Assembly: GCA_020881835.1 (NCBI GenBank)
Contig: CP052876.1
Coordinates: 1,488,001-1,552,000 of the forward strand
Direction of reading: 5' to 3'
DNA length: 64,000 nt
Origin: Kineosporiaceae bacterium SCSIO 59966
GTDB taxonomy: Bacteria > Actinomycetota > Actinomycetes > Actinomycetales > SCSIO-59966
A program made the position numbers and the translations under genes. The notes under the pieces are model-generated. The model was not told the origin of the DNA. It saw nothing but the letters and a program-made list of their open reading frames with translations, and searched no databases. Numbering within the stretch: the first letter of the stretch is position 1; each line of letters opens with the position of its first letter. Shown here in pieces: positions 8,229 through 16,889 of this stretch.

Positions 8229-8825
8229 TCAGTCGTCGACGCCACGGGCGGCGAGGGCCTCACCGAGCCGGTCGGCGTGCCGGACGCCGCGCACCGCCAC
8301 CGGCACGAGCAGGGCCCGCAGCGAGTGCTCCAGGCCCCGGGACCGGCGTGCGTCGCGCACCTCCGCGAACAGGCCGGCCAGCACCGGCACCGAGCGGATC
8401 GTCAGGGCCAGAACCAGGCCGACCCGCTCCGGGTCGACGCCGGCCCGGCGCAGCGGCGCGAGCAGCCGGACCAGGACGTCGAGCAGGTCGGACACCCGGG
8501 TGGTGACGGTGACCAGGCCCGCAGCCGCCACTGCGACGAGCAGCGTGCCGACGACGGTCACGGCGGCGTGCCACCCGCCGGTCAGCACCTGGAAAACGAC
8601 GAGCAGGATCGCGACCCAGCGCAGCGGCCGCAGCGGAGCCACCACGGCGCCCGCGGGCACCCGGCCGACTACTGCTGCCGCTGCGACGACGAGCACACCG
8701 CCGGCCACGGCGAGCGGCGAGCGCAGCGCGACGAGCGCCGACGTCAGCAGGGCGAGGGCGAGCAGCTTCGCCCCCGGCGGGGCCCGGTGCAGCAGGCCGG
8801 ACCCCGGCAGGTAGAAGCCCGTCAT
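8229..8825 (-). CDS. bioN: Energy-coupling factor transporter transmembrane protein (EcfT/BioN-like)
   Basis: This 198-residue integral membrane protein couples the ATPase to the substrate-binding membrane subunit of an ECF importer. It has several hydrophobic segments in the first two thirds and the EcfT coupling region ARRSRGLEHSLRALLVPV near the C-terminus, including the Ala-Arg-x-x-x-Gly type motif. The ATG overlaps the stop of the upstream ATPase gene. With the neighbouring bioM-like ATPase and bioY it forms a complete biotin-type ECF system. The gene name rests on that context. Confidence 0.88.
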   Translation of the reverse strand: MTGFYLPGSGLLHRAPPGAKLLALALLTSALVALRSPLAVAGGVLVVAAAAVVGRVPAGAVVAPLRPLRWVAILLVVFQVLTGGWHAAVTVVGTLLVAVAAAGLVTVTTRVSDLLDVLVRLLAPLRRAGVDPERVGLVLALTIRSVPVLAGLFAEVRDARRSRGLEHSLRALLVPVAVRGVRHADRLGEALAARGVDD

Positions 8826-9499
8826 CCGAGGAGGGTCTGCTCGTAGGCGGGCACGGCACGCTCCGGAGGCCCGTCGGCCACCACCCGGCCCTCGTCGAGC
8901 ACGAGCACCCGGTCGAAGCCCTCCAGCAGGTCGAGGTGGTGGGTGACCAGGACGACCTGCTGCGGCAGCCCCGCGACCAGGTCCCGGATCCGGCGGGCGT
9001 TGCGCAGGTCGAGCAGGGTCGTCGGCTCGTCCAGGACGAGCACCTCGGGCTCGGTGACGAGCACAGCGGCGAGGGCCAGCAGCTGCTTCTGCCCACCGGA
9101 CAGCAGGTGGCACGGGTGGTCGGCGTGCCCGGCGAGACCGAACCTGTCCAGCACCGAGGCGACTCGCTCCGCCCGCTGCGCCGGGCTCAGGCCGCTGCGG
9201 CGCAGCGAGAAGCCGACGTCCTCGGCGACCGTCGGCATGACGATCTGCGCGTCGGGGTCGGTGAAGACGAACCCGACCCGCCGTCGCACCGCCGGCCCGT
9301 CCCGGCGGGTGTCGAGCCCGTCCACGGTCACCGTCCCGGCGTCCGGGACGACGAGCCCGTTGAGCGTGCGGACCAGGGTGGACTTGCCCGAGCCGTTGGC
9401 CCCGACGACACCGACCCGCCGCTCGGCGATATCGAGGTCGATGCCGTCCAGGACGGTGCGCTCCCCGAACCGGTGGCGCACCCCGCGCAGCCGGATCAC
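8822..9499 (-). CDS. bioM: ECF transporter ATPase (BioM/EcfA-like)
   Basis: This ABC ATPase energises the ECF biotin importer. It has Walker A GANGSGKST, signature LLSGGQKQLLALA and Walker B VLVLDEPTTLLD. I chose GTG at 9499 (IRLRGVRHRFG follows), giving 225 residues and 13 nt spacing from bioY; the longer frame to 9547 would overlap bioY and adds nonconserved residues. The 3' end overlaps the ecfT start. The order bioY-bioM-bioN on one strand fits a single transcript. Confidence 0.88.
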   Translation of the reverse strand: MIRLRGVRHRFGERTVLDGIDLDIAERRVGVVGANGSGKSTLVRTLNGLVVPDAGTVTVDGLDTRRDGPAVRRRVGFVFTDPDAQIVMPTVAEDVGFSLRRSGLSPAQRAERVASVLDRFGLAGHADHPCHLLSGGQKQLLALAAVLVTEPEVLVLDEPTTLLDLRNARRIRDLVAGLPQQVVLVTHHLDLLEGFDRVLVLDEGRVVADGPPERAVPAYEQTLLG

Positions 9500-9512
9500 G
9501 ACGCGGCGGACC

Positions 9513-10106
9513 TCAGCGTCGGGCGGCGAGCTCGCGGCGGGGCGCAACCGCCGGGTAGCCGCGGTGGATGCCCGCCGCCACCGTCGTCGCGACGAGCGCC
9601 TTGAGCAGGTCGCCGGGCAGGAACACCAGGGACGCGACCGCGATCGCGAGCAGGTTCGACGTGCCTGTCACCGCGGCCTGCACCGGCACCCCGACCGCGT
9701 AGACGACGGCCACCCCGCCGACGAGGTTGGCCACGAAGCCGGTGACGGGGGAGTACCGCGGCAGCCGGCGCTCCACCAGCCACCCGGTCACGGCGGCACC
9801 GAGCGGCCAGGCGAGCAGGTAGCCGACGGTCGGGCCGGCGAAGACGGAGAGCCCGCCGCGGCCCCCGGCCAGGACGGGCAGCCCGGCCGCGGCCAGCACG
9901 ATGACGACGAGGGTGGCCAGCGCGCCCCGGCGCCAGCCCAGCACCGACCCGGCGAGCATCACCCCGAGCGTCTGCAAGGTGATGGGGACGGCGTTGCCGA
10001 GGACGTACAGCTGCCCCGGGATCCCCAGGACGGCGATGAGCGCCGCGAAGGTGGCGACGAGGGCGAGGTCCCGGGCTGCCAGGCGACGGCGGGTGAGGTG
10101 GCTCAC
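9513..10106 (-). CDS. bioY: Biotin transporter substrate-binding subunit BioY
   Basis: BioY is the S-component that captures biotin in the membrane. The 197-residue sequence has about six hydrophobic segments and BioY features such as VPITLQTLGVMLAGSVLGWRRG and GLPVLAGGRGGLSVFAGPTVGYLLAWP. The GTG at 10106 was chosen; TACCAT lies 7 nt upstream and would serve as -10 of a leaderless transcript. It is the promoter-proximal gene of the ECF operon and is divergent from the ABC-F gene. Confidence 0.92.
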   Translation of the reverse strand: MSHLTRRRLAARDLALVATFAALIAVLGIPGQLYVLGNAVPITLQTLGVMLAGSVLGWRRGALATLVVIVLAAAGLPVLAGGRGGLSVFAGPTVGYLLAWPLGAAVTGWLVERRLPRYSPVTGFVANLVGGVAVVYAVGVPVQAAVTGTSNLLAIAVASLVFLPGDLLKALVATTVAAGIHRGYPAVAPRRELAARR

Positions 10107-10206
10107 CCGGGCGATGGTACTGCCGCCGTTCTCACCGGCCCTCCGTCGCACGTGGCGTGGACGCGCGACCGGCCCCGTCCAGCGGCGACCTAGACTGGTA
10201 CCTCTC

Positions 10207-11805
10207 ATGATCACTGCCACTGACGTCGAGCTGCGCGCTGGAGCCCGGCTGCTCCTGGAGCGAGCGAGCTTCCGGATCGGCCCGGGCGACCGGGTGGGCC
10301 TCGTCGGTCGTAACGGCGCCGGCAAGACGACGCTCACCCGGGTGCTGGCCGGGGAGGGGCAGCCCGCGGCCGGCACGGTCACCCGCTCCGGGGAGGTCGG
10401 CTACCTGCCGCAGGACCCGCGGACCGGCGACCTCGACGTGCTGGCCCGTGACCGGATCCTGTCCGCCCGGGACCTGGACGCCGTCCTGCGCCGGATGCGG
10501 GAGACGGAGGCTGCGATGGCCAGCGCCGACGAGGACACCCGCGACCGCGCGATGACCCGCTACGCGCGGCTGGACGCCGAGTTCGCCAGCGCCGGCGGGT
10601 ACGCCGCCGAGAGCGAGGCCGGTCGTATCGCCAGCAACCTCGGGCTCGACGAGCGGGTGCTCGACCAGCCGCTGCGCACCCTGTCCGGCGGTCAGCGACG
10701 CAGGGTCGAGCTGGCCCGGATCCTGTTCTCCGGCGCTCCCACACTGCTGCTCGACGAGCCGACGAACCACCTCGACGCCGACTCGGTCTCCTGGCTGCGG
10801 GACTTCCTGCGCGGGCACGACGGCGGACTGGTCGTCATCAGCCACGACGTCGGACTGCTCGAGGCGACGGTGACCAAGGTCTTCCACCTCGACGCGAACC
10901 GCGCCGTGCTCGACGTCTACAACGTCGGCTGGTCGGCGTACCTGCAGCAGCGGGAGACCGACGAGCGACGCCGGCACCGCGAGCGCGCCAACGCCGAGAA
11001 GAAGGCCGCTGCGCTGATGGCCCAGGCCGACAAGATGCGCGCCAAGGCCACCAAGGCGACGGCGGCGCAGAACATGGCCCGCCGCGCGGAGCGGCTGCTG
11101 TCCGGCCTGGAGGCGCAGCGCCAGCAGGACAAGGTGGCCAGGCTCCGCTTCCCCACGCCGGCTCCGTGCGGCCGGACGCCGCTGACCGCCAGCGCGCTGT
11201 CGAAGTCGTACGGCTCGCTGGAGGTGTTCACCGACGTCGACCTGGCCGTGGACCGTGGCAGCAGAGTCGTCGTCCTCGGCCTCAACGGCGCCGGCAAGAC
11301 GACCCTGCTGCGGATGCTGGCCGGTCTGGAGCAGCCGGACACGGGCGTCGTCCAGGCCGGGCACGGGCTGCGGCTCGGGTACTACGCCCAGGAGCACGAG
11401 ACGCTGGACGTGCAGCGGACCGTCCTGGAGAACATGCGCAGCGCCGCACCGGACCTGGCCGACACGCAGGTACGGTCCGTGCTGGGGTCGTTCCTGTTCA
11501 GCGGGGACGACGTCAGCAAGCCGGTGCGGGTGCTCTCCGGTGGGGAGAAGACCCGGCTCGCCCTGGCCACGCTCGTCGTGTCCGCGGCAAACGTCCTGCT
11601 GCTCGACGAGCCGACGAACAACCTCGACCCGGCGAGCCGGGAGGAGGTCCTTGGTGCCCTGCGGCGCTACGAGGGCGCCGTCGTCCTCGTCACCCACGAC
11701 GAGGGCGCCGTCGAGGCTCTCCAGCCGGAGCGGGTCGTGCTGCTGCCCGACGGGGACGAGGACCTGTGGAACCCCGGCTACCTCGAGCTCGTCTCGCTCG
11801 CCTGA
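10207..11805 (+). CDS. ABC-F family ATPase (ribosome-associated, EttA/Uup-like)
   Basis: This is a 532-residue protein with two ABC domains and no membrane segments. Walker A motifs are GRNGAGKTT and GLNGAGKTT, signatures are LSGGQRRRVELAR and LSGGEKTRLAL, and Walker B regions contain LLLDEPTNHLD and LLLDEPTNNLD. The linker between domains is charged and helical (about residues 245-315), as in ABC-F translation factors. Such proteins act at the ribosomal E site, in translational control or antibiotic protection; which applies here cannot be told. TAGACT lies 10 nt before the ATG. The much longer upstream frame has no coding support. Confidence 0.9.
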   Translation: MITATDVELRAGARLLLERASFRIGPGDRVGLVGRNGAGKTTLTRVLAGEGQPAAGTVTRSGEVGYLPQDPRTGDLDVLARDRILSARDLDAVLRRMRETEAAMASADEDTRDRAMTRYARLDAEFASAGGYAAESEAGRIASNLGLDERVLDQPLRTLSGGQRRRVELARILFSGAPTLLLDEPTNHLDADSVSWLRDFLRGHDGGLVVISHDVGLLEATVTKVFHLDANRAVLDVYNVGWSAYLQQRETDERRRHRERANAEKKAAALMAQADKMRAKATKATAAQNMARRAERLLSGLEAQRQQDKVARLRFPTPAPCGRTPLTASALSKSYGSLEVFTDVDLAVDRGSRVVVLGLNGAGKTTLLRMLAGLEQPDTGVVQAGHGLRLGYYAQEHETLDVQRTVLENMRSAAPDLADTQVRSVLGSFLFSGDDVSKPVRVLSGGEKTRLALATLVVSAANVLLLDEPTNNLDPASREEVLGALRRYEGAVVLVTHDEGAVEALQPERVVLLPDGDEDLWNPGYLELVSLA

Positions 11806-11819
11806 CCCAAGGAGCACGT

Positions 11820-12650
11820 GTGGACCTACTCGCCCCCGGTGGGCCTGTCGCCGAGCAGGCGGCCGCCGCCGGCATCCGGGTCGAGCGCGACGGGAGACGG
11901 CTGACCGTCACCCTGGCCCGCCCCGACCGGCGCAACGCCATGACCCCGGCGACGTGGCGGGCCCTGGCCGCCGTCGGCGACGCGGTGCCCGGCTCGGACG
12001 TCGCGGTGGTCGTGCTGCGGGCCGAGGGACCGTCGTTCTCCGCGGGTCTGGACCGCGGCATGTTCGGGGAGGGCACCGACGGCGAGCCCGGGCTGGCCCG
12101 GCTCGCCGCGCTGCCCCCCGCCGAGATCGACGCGGCGATCGCCGGGTTCCAGCGCGGCTTCTCGTGGTGGCGGGAGGTCGACGCGGTGAGCATCGCGGCC
12201 GTCGGCGGGCACGCCGTGGGCGGCGGGTTCCAGCTCGCGCTGGCCTGCGACCTGCGGGTGCTCGCGGACGACGCCGCCCTGGCCATGCGGGAGCCCTCGC
12301 TGGGCATCGTCCCGGACCTCGGCGGGACCTCCCCGCTGGTGCGGACCGTCGGCTACTCCAGGGCCCTGGAGATCTGCGCGACCGGACGCTGGGTGGGGGC
12401 CCAGGAGGCCGCGGCGCTCGGCCTGGCCGAGGTCGTCGTCGCGCGTGCCGAGCTCGACGCTGCGGTCGACGACCTGGCCGGCGCCCTGCTCGCGGCGCCG
12501 CAGGGAGCCCTGGCGGCGACCAAGCACCTGCTCGCCGGCGCCCTCGACCGCTCACCGGTCGACCAGCGCGCCGCCGAGCGGGCCGCCCAGGTGCCGCTGC
12601 TGCGGCGACAGCTGGGCGGGCACCTGGGCCGACACCCGGACGGGAGCTGA
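11820..12650 (+). CDS. Enoyl-CoA hydratase/isomerase family protein
   Basis: This is a crotonase-fold protein of 276 residues. Typical blocks are RPDRRNAMTPATWRAL near the N-terminus, an oxyanion-hole region AEGPSFSAGLDRGMF, and AVGGHAVGGGFQLALACDLRV followed by EPSLGIVPDLGGTSPL. The Glu of EPSLGI is the usual second catalytic acid; the first is less clear, so hydratase, isomerase or another crotonase activity is possible. GTG at 11820 has AAGGAG five bases upstream. It starts 15 nt after the ABC-F stop and precedes an ABC exporter gene by 5 nt. Confidence 0.85.
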   Translation: MDLLAPGGPVAEQAAAAGIRVERDGRRLTVTLARPDRRNAMTPATWRALAAVGDAVPGSDVAVVVLRAEGPSFSAGLDRGMFGEGTDGEPGLARLAALPPAEIDAAIAGFQRGFSWWREVDAVSIAAVGGHAVGGGFQLALACDLRVLADDAALAMREPSLGIVPDLGGTSPLVRTVGYSRALEICATGRWVGAQEAAALGLAEVVVARAELDAAVDDLAGALLAAPQGALAATKHLLAGALDRSPVDQRAAERAAQVPLLRRQLGGHLGRHPDGS

Positions 12651-12655
12651 GTCCG

Positions 12656-14557
12656 GTGTCCATGCCGATGTCCGGCTTCCACATGATGCGCTCCTACCGG
12701 CGCGACGAGAGCGTGGCGCAGCGCCGCCTCGCTCCGGGCACGGTGCGACGGGTGGCCGGGTTCGCCCATCCCTACCGGGGCCTGCTGGCCGCCTTTCTCG
12801 CCCTGGTCGTCGTCGACGCCCTCCTCGTCGTGGTCACCCCGTTGCTGCTCCGGCGGGTCATCGACGACGGCGTCATGCAGGGGGACCGGGGACTCGTCGT
12901 CGGTCTCGCGTCCCTGGTGGCCGTGGTGGCCGTCGGGGAGGCCGTGGTCATGCTCGGCCAGCGGTGGTTCTCCGCCCGGATCGGGGAGGGGCTGATCCTC
13001 GACCTGCGCACCCGGGTGTTCGAGCACGTCCAGCGCCAGCCGATCGCCTTCTTCACCCGCACCCAGACGGGGTCCCTCGTCACCCGGCTCAACAGCGACG
13101 TCATCGGCGCCCAGCAGGCGTTCACCTCCACCCTGTCCGGGGTGGTGTCCAACGTCATCACCCTCGCCGTCGTCCTCACCACTATGGCCCTGCTGTCGTG
13201 GCAGATCACCCTGCTGGCGCTGCTGTTCGTCCCGCTGTTCCTGCTGCCCGCCCGGCGGGTCGGGCGCCGGCTGGCCGGGCTGAGCCGGGAGGGCATGCAG
13301 CTCAACGCCGAGCTGGGCAACCGGATGACCGAGCGCTTCAACGTCGCCGGGGCCCTGCTCGTCAAGCTCTTCGGCAGCGCCGACCGGGAGGACACCGAGT
13401 TCCGGGAGCGGGCCGCGCGGGTCCGCGACATCGGCGTGCGGATCGCGATGAGCAACCGGTTGTTCTTCGCCTCGCTCACCGCGGTCGCCTCCCTGGCCAC
13501 CGCTGTCGTCTACGGGGTCGGCGGTGTGCTCGCCATCGAGGGAACCGTCACCGTGGGCACCCTCATCGCCCTGACCGCCCTGCTCGCCCGGCTCTACGGC
13601 CCGATCACCGCCCTGAGCAACGTCCAGGTCGACGTGATGACCGCGCTGGTGTCCTTCGAGCGGGTCTTCGAGGTCCTCGACCTGCCCCCGCTCGTCACCG
13701 ACCCGCCGTCGCCCCGCCCGCTGCCGGCCGGCCCCCTGTCGGTCGAGCTGGACGACGTCCGGTTCGGCTACCCGGCGGCCACGGACGTCTCGCTGGCGTC
13801 CCTGGAGGAGACCGAGTCCCTGGACCGCCGCAGCGGCGACGAGGTGCTGCGCGGAGTCGACATCCGCGTCGAGCCGGGCCGGATGGTCGCCCTCGTCGGC
13901 CCGAGCGGAGCGGGCAAGACGACGGTCACCGCGCTGGTCGCCCGGCTCTACGACGTGACGTCCGGGTCGGTGCGGGTCGGCGGGGTCGACGTCCGGGAAG
14001 TGGCGCAGGAGGAGCTGCACTCGCGGGTCGGGGTCGTCACCCAGGACGCGCACCTGTTCCACGACACCATCCGCGCCAACCTGCGGTACGCCCGGCCGGA
14101 CGCCTCGGACGCCGAGGTCGAGGCCGCGCTGCGGGCGGCGCAGGTGTGGCCGCTCGTGCAGCAGCTCCCGGAGGGGCTCGACACGGTGGTGGGGGACCGC
14201 GGTCACCGGCTCTCCGGCGGCGAGAAGCAGCGGATCGCCCTGGCCCGGCTGCTGCTCAAGGCCCCGGACGTCGTCATCCTCGACGAGGCGACGGCGCACC
14301 TGGACTCGGAGTCCGAGGCGGCGGTGCAACGGGCGCTCGACACCGCGCTGGAAGGCCGCACGTCCCTGGTCATCGCCCACCGGCTGTCGACCGTGCGGCA
14401 GGCCGACGAGATCGTCGTGCTCGAGTCCGGGCGGGTCGTCGAGCGGGGCAGGCACGCCGAGCTGCTCGCCCGCGGCGGGCTGTACTCGGAGCTCTACCGG
14501 ACCCAGTTCCTCGTATCCGGGCGTACAGACTCCACGAAGCCCGCGGCTACGGCGTGA
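12656..14557 (+). CDS. ABC transporter, fused permease and ATPase (type IV exporter half-transporter)
   Basis: The 633-residue protein has an N-terminal transmembrane domain (about residues 35-330, six hydrophobic segments) and a C-terminal nucleotide-binding domain with Walker A GPSGAGKTT, signature LSGGEKQRIALARLLL, Walker B VVILDEAT and H-loop VIAHRLSTV. It should work as a dimer exporting lipid, drug or peptide; the substrate is unknown. GTG was preferred to the in-frame ATG two codons later because GGGAG is better spaced. It probably shares a transcript with the preceding hydratase gene. Confidence 0.9.
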   Translation: MSMPMSGFHMMRSYRRDESVAQRRLAPGTVRRVAGFAHPYRGLLAAFLALVVVDALLVVVTPLLLRRVIDDGVMQGDRGLVVGLASLVAVVAVGEAVVMLGQRWFSARIGEGLILDLRTRVFEHVQRQPIAFFTRTQTGSLVTRLNSDVIGAQQAFTSTLSGVVSNVITLAVVLTTMALLSWQITLLALLFVPLFLLPARRVGRRLAGLSREGMQLNAELGNRMTERFNVAGALLVKLFGSADREDTEFRERAARVRDIGVRIAMSNRLFFASLTAVASLATAVVYGVGGVLAIEGTVTVGTLIALTALLARLYGPITALSNVQVDVMTALVSFERVFEVLDLPPLVTDPPSPRPLPAGPLSVELDDVRFGYPAATDVSLASLEETESLDRRSGDEVLRGVDIRVEPGRMVALVGPSGAGKTTVTALVARLYDVTSGSVRVGGVDVREVAQEELHSRVGVVTQDAHLFHDTIRANLRYARPDASDAEVEAALRAAQVWPLVQQLPEGLDTVVGDRGHRLSGGEKQRIALARLLLKAPDVVILDEATAHLDSESEAAVQRALDTALEGRTSLVIAHRLSTVRQADEIVVLESGRVVERGRHAELLARGGLYSELYRTQFLVSGRTDSTKPAATA

Positions 14558-14576
14558 CCGCTGGCACACTGGCCGC

Positions 14577-14729
14577 ATGACGAACGCCGAGACGCTCTGT
14601 TGGTGCGGTAGGCAGACGGTCCTCTACACGCCGCGCGAGCGGTCGATCACGCAGCAGGGACTCATCACCCTGCGGGTCTGTCCGGAGCACGGCGAAGGGT
14701 GGAGGAAGGCGCCGGAGAGCAAGGACTGA
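14577..14729 (+). CDS. Small Cys/His zinc-ribbon-like protein, 50 residues
   Basis: A short frame starting 19 nt after the ABC exporter gene. The product has a CWCG pair near the N-terminus (C8, C10) and a CPEH pair (C35, H38), a spacing compatible with one zinc site. The start ATGACGAAC has no clear Shine-Dalgarno sequence. I do not recognise a named family. Support is the metal-site pattern, lack of other coding signal in the gap and its own stop before the next gene. Confidence 0.5.
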   Translation: MTNAETLCWCGRQTVLYTPRERSITQQGLITLRVCPEHGEGWRKAPESKD

Positions 14730-14770
14730 CCCTGCCGCGCGGGGGCGTCTCCGTCTGGAGGCGACGCCCG

Positions 14771-14965
14771 CTAGCGGCGCACAGCGCGCGCGACAGCGCC
14801 GACGACGAGGAGGACGACCCCGACGACGACGAGGAGCGGTCCCACGAGCCCGACCGGGTTGTCTCCGAGGTTGCGAGACGCCTGAGCGACGATCCCGAAC
14901 AGAACGGTGAGCACGGCGCCCGCGCCGAGGGCGGCAACGCCCCACCAGATCAAACTGCGCTTCAT
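14771..14965 (-). CDS. Small two-segment membrane protein, possibly SOS-regulated
   Basis: The 64-residue product is almost wholly hydrophobic: one segment at about residues 7-27 and a second at about 40-60, with a basic N-terminus (MKRS) and basic C-terminus (ARAVRR). No family is recognised. On the minus strand it is the only gene downstream of a near-consensus LexA-type box at 15043-15058, about 80 nt from its ATG. Small membrane proteins induced by LexA often inhibit division or alter the membrane, but that is only an analogy. Confidence 0.6.
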   Translation of the reverse strand: MKRSLIWWGVAALGAGAVLTVLFGIVAQASRNLGDNPVGLVGPLLVVVGVVLLVVGAVARAVRR

Positions 14966-15042
14966 GCCCGTCAGTAGACCACCCAACACCGAGGGCCGAG
15001 GAGACGCCGGAGACGGACACGCCGCACCGCGTGAGACGTCCC

Positions 15043-15058
15043 ACGAACGCCCGTTCGA
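15043..15058. promoter_or_regulatory. LexA/SOS-box-like palindrome
   Basis: ACGAACGCCCGTTCGA matches the Gram-positive/actinobacterial SOS box pattern TCGAAC-N4-GTTCGA at 11 of 12 fixed positions. It lies in the 184-nt gap upstream of the minus-strand 64-residue membrane protein. No other gene start is close. Confidence 0.5.
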
Positions 15059-15149
15059 GTGGCGAGGCTTCCGAGTGGCACTGTTCACGTGCCAGGATGC
15101 CGTTCTCACAGTCGAGCGACCTGACCCGCCCGCAGCCGCACCCTCAGCC

Positions 15150-16007
15150 TCAGCCGCGCGAGCGGGCGTCGAGGATCTCGTCCTCCACGTCCTCGTCGCT
15201 GCGCCGCCGGGAGCGCGAGGGAGGCGCCGCCGGCACCGCCGCGGGCCGCTCGCCGCCGGCACCCGCTGCCCGCCGGTCGGCGGCCTCGCGCCGGGCCAGC
15301 ACCCCGTAACCCACGAACGCACCGGTGGCGAACACGAACCACTGCAACGCGTACGACAGGTGCGGGCCCTCGTCGACGGCCGGACGCCCGGCCCGCGCCG
15401 GTGCCTGCGCCGGCGCCGGGTCCTCGCCCGCGGCCACCAGGTAGACCCCCGGGAGCACGTCGAGACCGGTCAGCCCGGCGACGTCCGGGGGGTGGATGCT
15501 GTGCAGCTGGCCGGCGGGGGCGTCCCGCTCCAGGTGCGGCTCCGGGGTCTGCAGCCGGGCGGTCAGGGTGACCGGTCCCTGCGGAGGGGCCGGGACGTCG
15601 TCCGGGGCGCTGCCGGTCGCACCGATCGGCACCCACCCCCGGTCCACGACGACGACCGGTCCGTCGTCCACGGCGAAGGGCACGAGGACGACGTAGCCGG
15701 GCCGCCCGTTGAGCGACCGGTTGCGAACCAGCACCGTGTCCTCGGCGAGGTACTCGCCGTCCGCCGTCACCGGCGTCCAGCGGGCTGGGCGCGGCAGCTC
15801 GGCCCCGGCGGGCGGGAGCGCGTCGGGCAGGACCTCGGTGAGCGGCCGCGGCTCACGGTCGTAGTTCGCCAGCACGGGCTCGTTGCGCTCCCGGGCCTGC
15901 TCGCGCCGGTCCCACTGCCACATGCCGAGCAGGACGCAGACCACGGCCACCACGACGGTGACGGCGAGGCCGGCGAGCCAGCGCGGGGTCAGCAGGAACC
16001 GGTACAC
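15150..16007 (-). CDS. SURF1 family cytochrome oxidase assembly protein
   Basis: SURF1 proteins assist haem insertion into cytochrome c oxidase at the membrane. The 285-residue sequence has an N-terminal segment (about residues 12-32), a periplasmic/extracellular domain with NRSLNGRPGYVVLVPF and VVVVDRGWVP, and a second segment near LQWFVFATGAFVGYGVL. The C-terminal tail is charged and low-complexity (SRSRRRSDEDVEDEI). The GTG start has TACCGT 6 nt upstream, a leaderless arrangement. Confidence 0.93.
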   Translation of the reverse strand: MYRFLLTPRWLAGLAVTVVVAVVCVLLGMWQWDRREQARERNEPVLANYDREPRPLTEVLPDALPPAGAELPRPARWTPVTADGEYLAEDTVLVRNRSLNGRPGYVVLVPFAVDDGPVVVVDRGWVPIGATGSAPDDVPAPPQGPVTLTARLQTPEPHLERDAPAGQLHSIHPPDVAGLTGLDVLPGVYLVAAGEDPAPAQAPARAGRPAVDEGPHLSYALQWFVFATGAFVGYGVLARREAADRRAAGAGGERPAAVPAAPPSRSRRRSDEDVEDEILDARSRG

Positions 16008-16047
16008 GGCACGACGGTAACCGCCGCCCCGGACGCCGGCGCGGGCC

Positions 16048-16103
16048 GGTCAGGCGGTTCGGCGCCGGTCAGGCGGTTCGGTCGAGTCAGGCGGTTCGGT
16101 CGA
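16048..16103. repeat. Three tandem copies of a 18-19 bp repeat at a gene 3' end
   Basis: The sequence GTCAGGCGGTTCGG recurs three times with periods of 19 and 18 bp. The third copy contains the last codons and stop of the minus-strand 75-residue gene, so the duplications reproduce its tail and stop codon downstream. Confidence 0.85.
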
Positions 16104-16314
16104 GCTCGGCCACCGGGACGGTCTCGCGGAGGAACCCGCGGACGGCGAGGTGGTCGGCCAGCGTCGCGCGGTGCTCCTCGCAGGCGAGCCAGACCTTGCG
16201 ACGCTCCGGCGGGTGCAGCCGGGGGTTGTTCCACCGCAGCCCCCAGACCGCCGCAGAGCGGCAGCCCCGGGCGCTGCAGAGCAGTCCCGTGGTCGGGCTG
16301 CCGGAGAGGTTCAT
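16087..16314 (-). CDS. Conserved hypothetical protein, 75 residues, possible zinc site
   Basis: A short protein with GLLCSARGCRSAA near the N-terminus and WLACEEHRATLADHL further on; C13, C18, C48 and H51 could bind one zinc. The block WGLRWNNPRLHPPERRKVW looks conserved in type for actinobacterial small proteins, but I do not have a functional name for it. The longer upstream frame lacks such character, so ATG at 16314 is preferred. The stop lies in a triplicated repeat. Confidence 0.7.
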   Translation of the reverse strand: MNLSGSPTTGLLCSARGCRSAAVWGLRWNNPRLHPPERRKVWLACEEHRATLADHLAVRGFLRETVPVAELDRTA

Positions 16315-16507
16315 GCCCCCAGTGTGACCGGTCGGGATCGGCGCGGGAAGATCCTGCCGCGGGAGGCGGGTGGGCGGTGCGTGACGGTGCTCCCGCCGGA
16401 CCGGGAAGGCGGACGCCGGGCAGCCACGGGGGGGAGCCGCCCGGCGTCCTGGACGCGTTCCGACGGGGGATGCAGAACGCGTGGTCTCATCATGACACAC
16501 CGGGATG

Positions 16508-16846
16508 TCAGCGAGGTACCCCACGGTCATCTTCCGGTGGCGTGTCGCCGGACCCGAGCGCGGGCGGGTGGACACCCCAGGTGTCCGGGGGCTCCGGAGC
16601 CTGTTCCCGGCTGGCGTTGGCGATCAGCACCGCCACGTACGGCAGCACCACCGCGCCGGTGATGAACAGCCACTGCAGCGGCCCGCGGGTGACGAGGGCG
16701 AGCACGATGCACACCATCCGCACCGTCATCGAGACGGTGTACTTGATCATCCGGTCCCGCTGGTCCTCCGCGTGCGAACGGCGGGCGTCGGTGATCCGGT
16801 GGACCGGGGTGTCGCGGGGGGCGCGCGCCGGTCGGTGCAGCCTCAC
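16508..16846 (-). CDS. DUF3099 family membrane protein
   Basis: This 112-residue protein has the DUF3099 pattern: HRITDARRSHAEDQRDRMIK, then two hydrophobic segments (MTVRMVCIVLALV and WLFITGAVVLPYVAVLIANA) and a hydrophilic tail. Function is unknown. The GTG start has TACCGT 6 nt upstream (leaderless type). The gene lies close downstream of the minus-strand TldE/TldD pair but has its own promoter-like element. Confidence 0.88.
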   Translation of the reverse strand: MRLHRPARAPRDTPVHRITDARRSHAEDQRDRMIKYTVSMTVRMVCIVLALVTRGPLQWLFITGAVVLPYVAVLIANASREQAPEPPDTWGVHPPALGSGDTPPEDDRGVPR

Positions 16847-16889
16847 CGCCCCACGGTACGTCCCCGCCGGCCGCGCGGCAGCGCGGGCG

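Noticed and set aside
14966-15149. Coding sequence in the 184-nt gap before the SURF1 gene
   Set aside because: Open frames here have no start, ribosome binding site or recognisable content; only the SOS-like box stands out.
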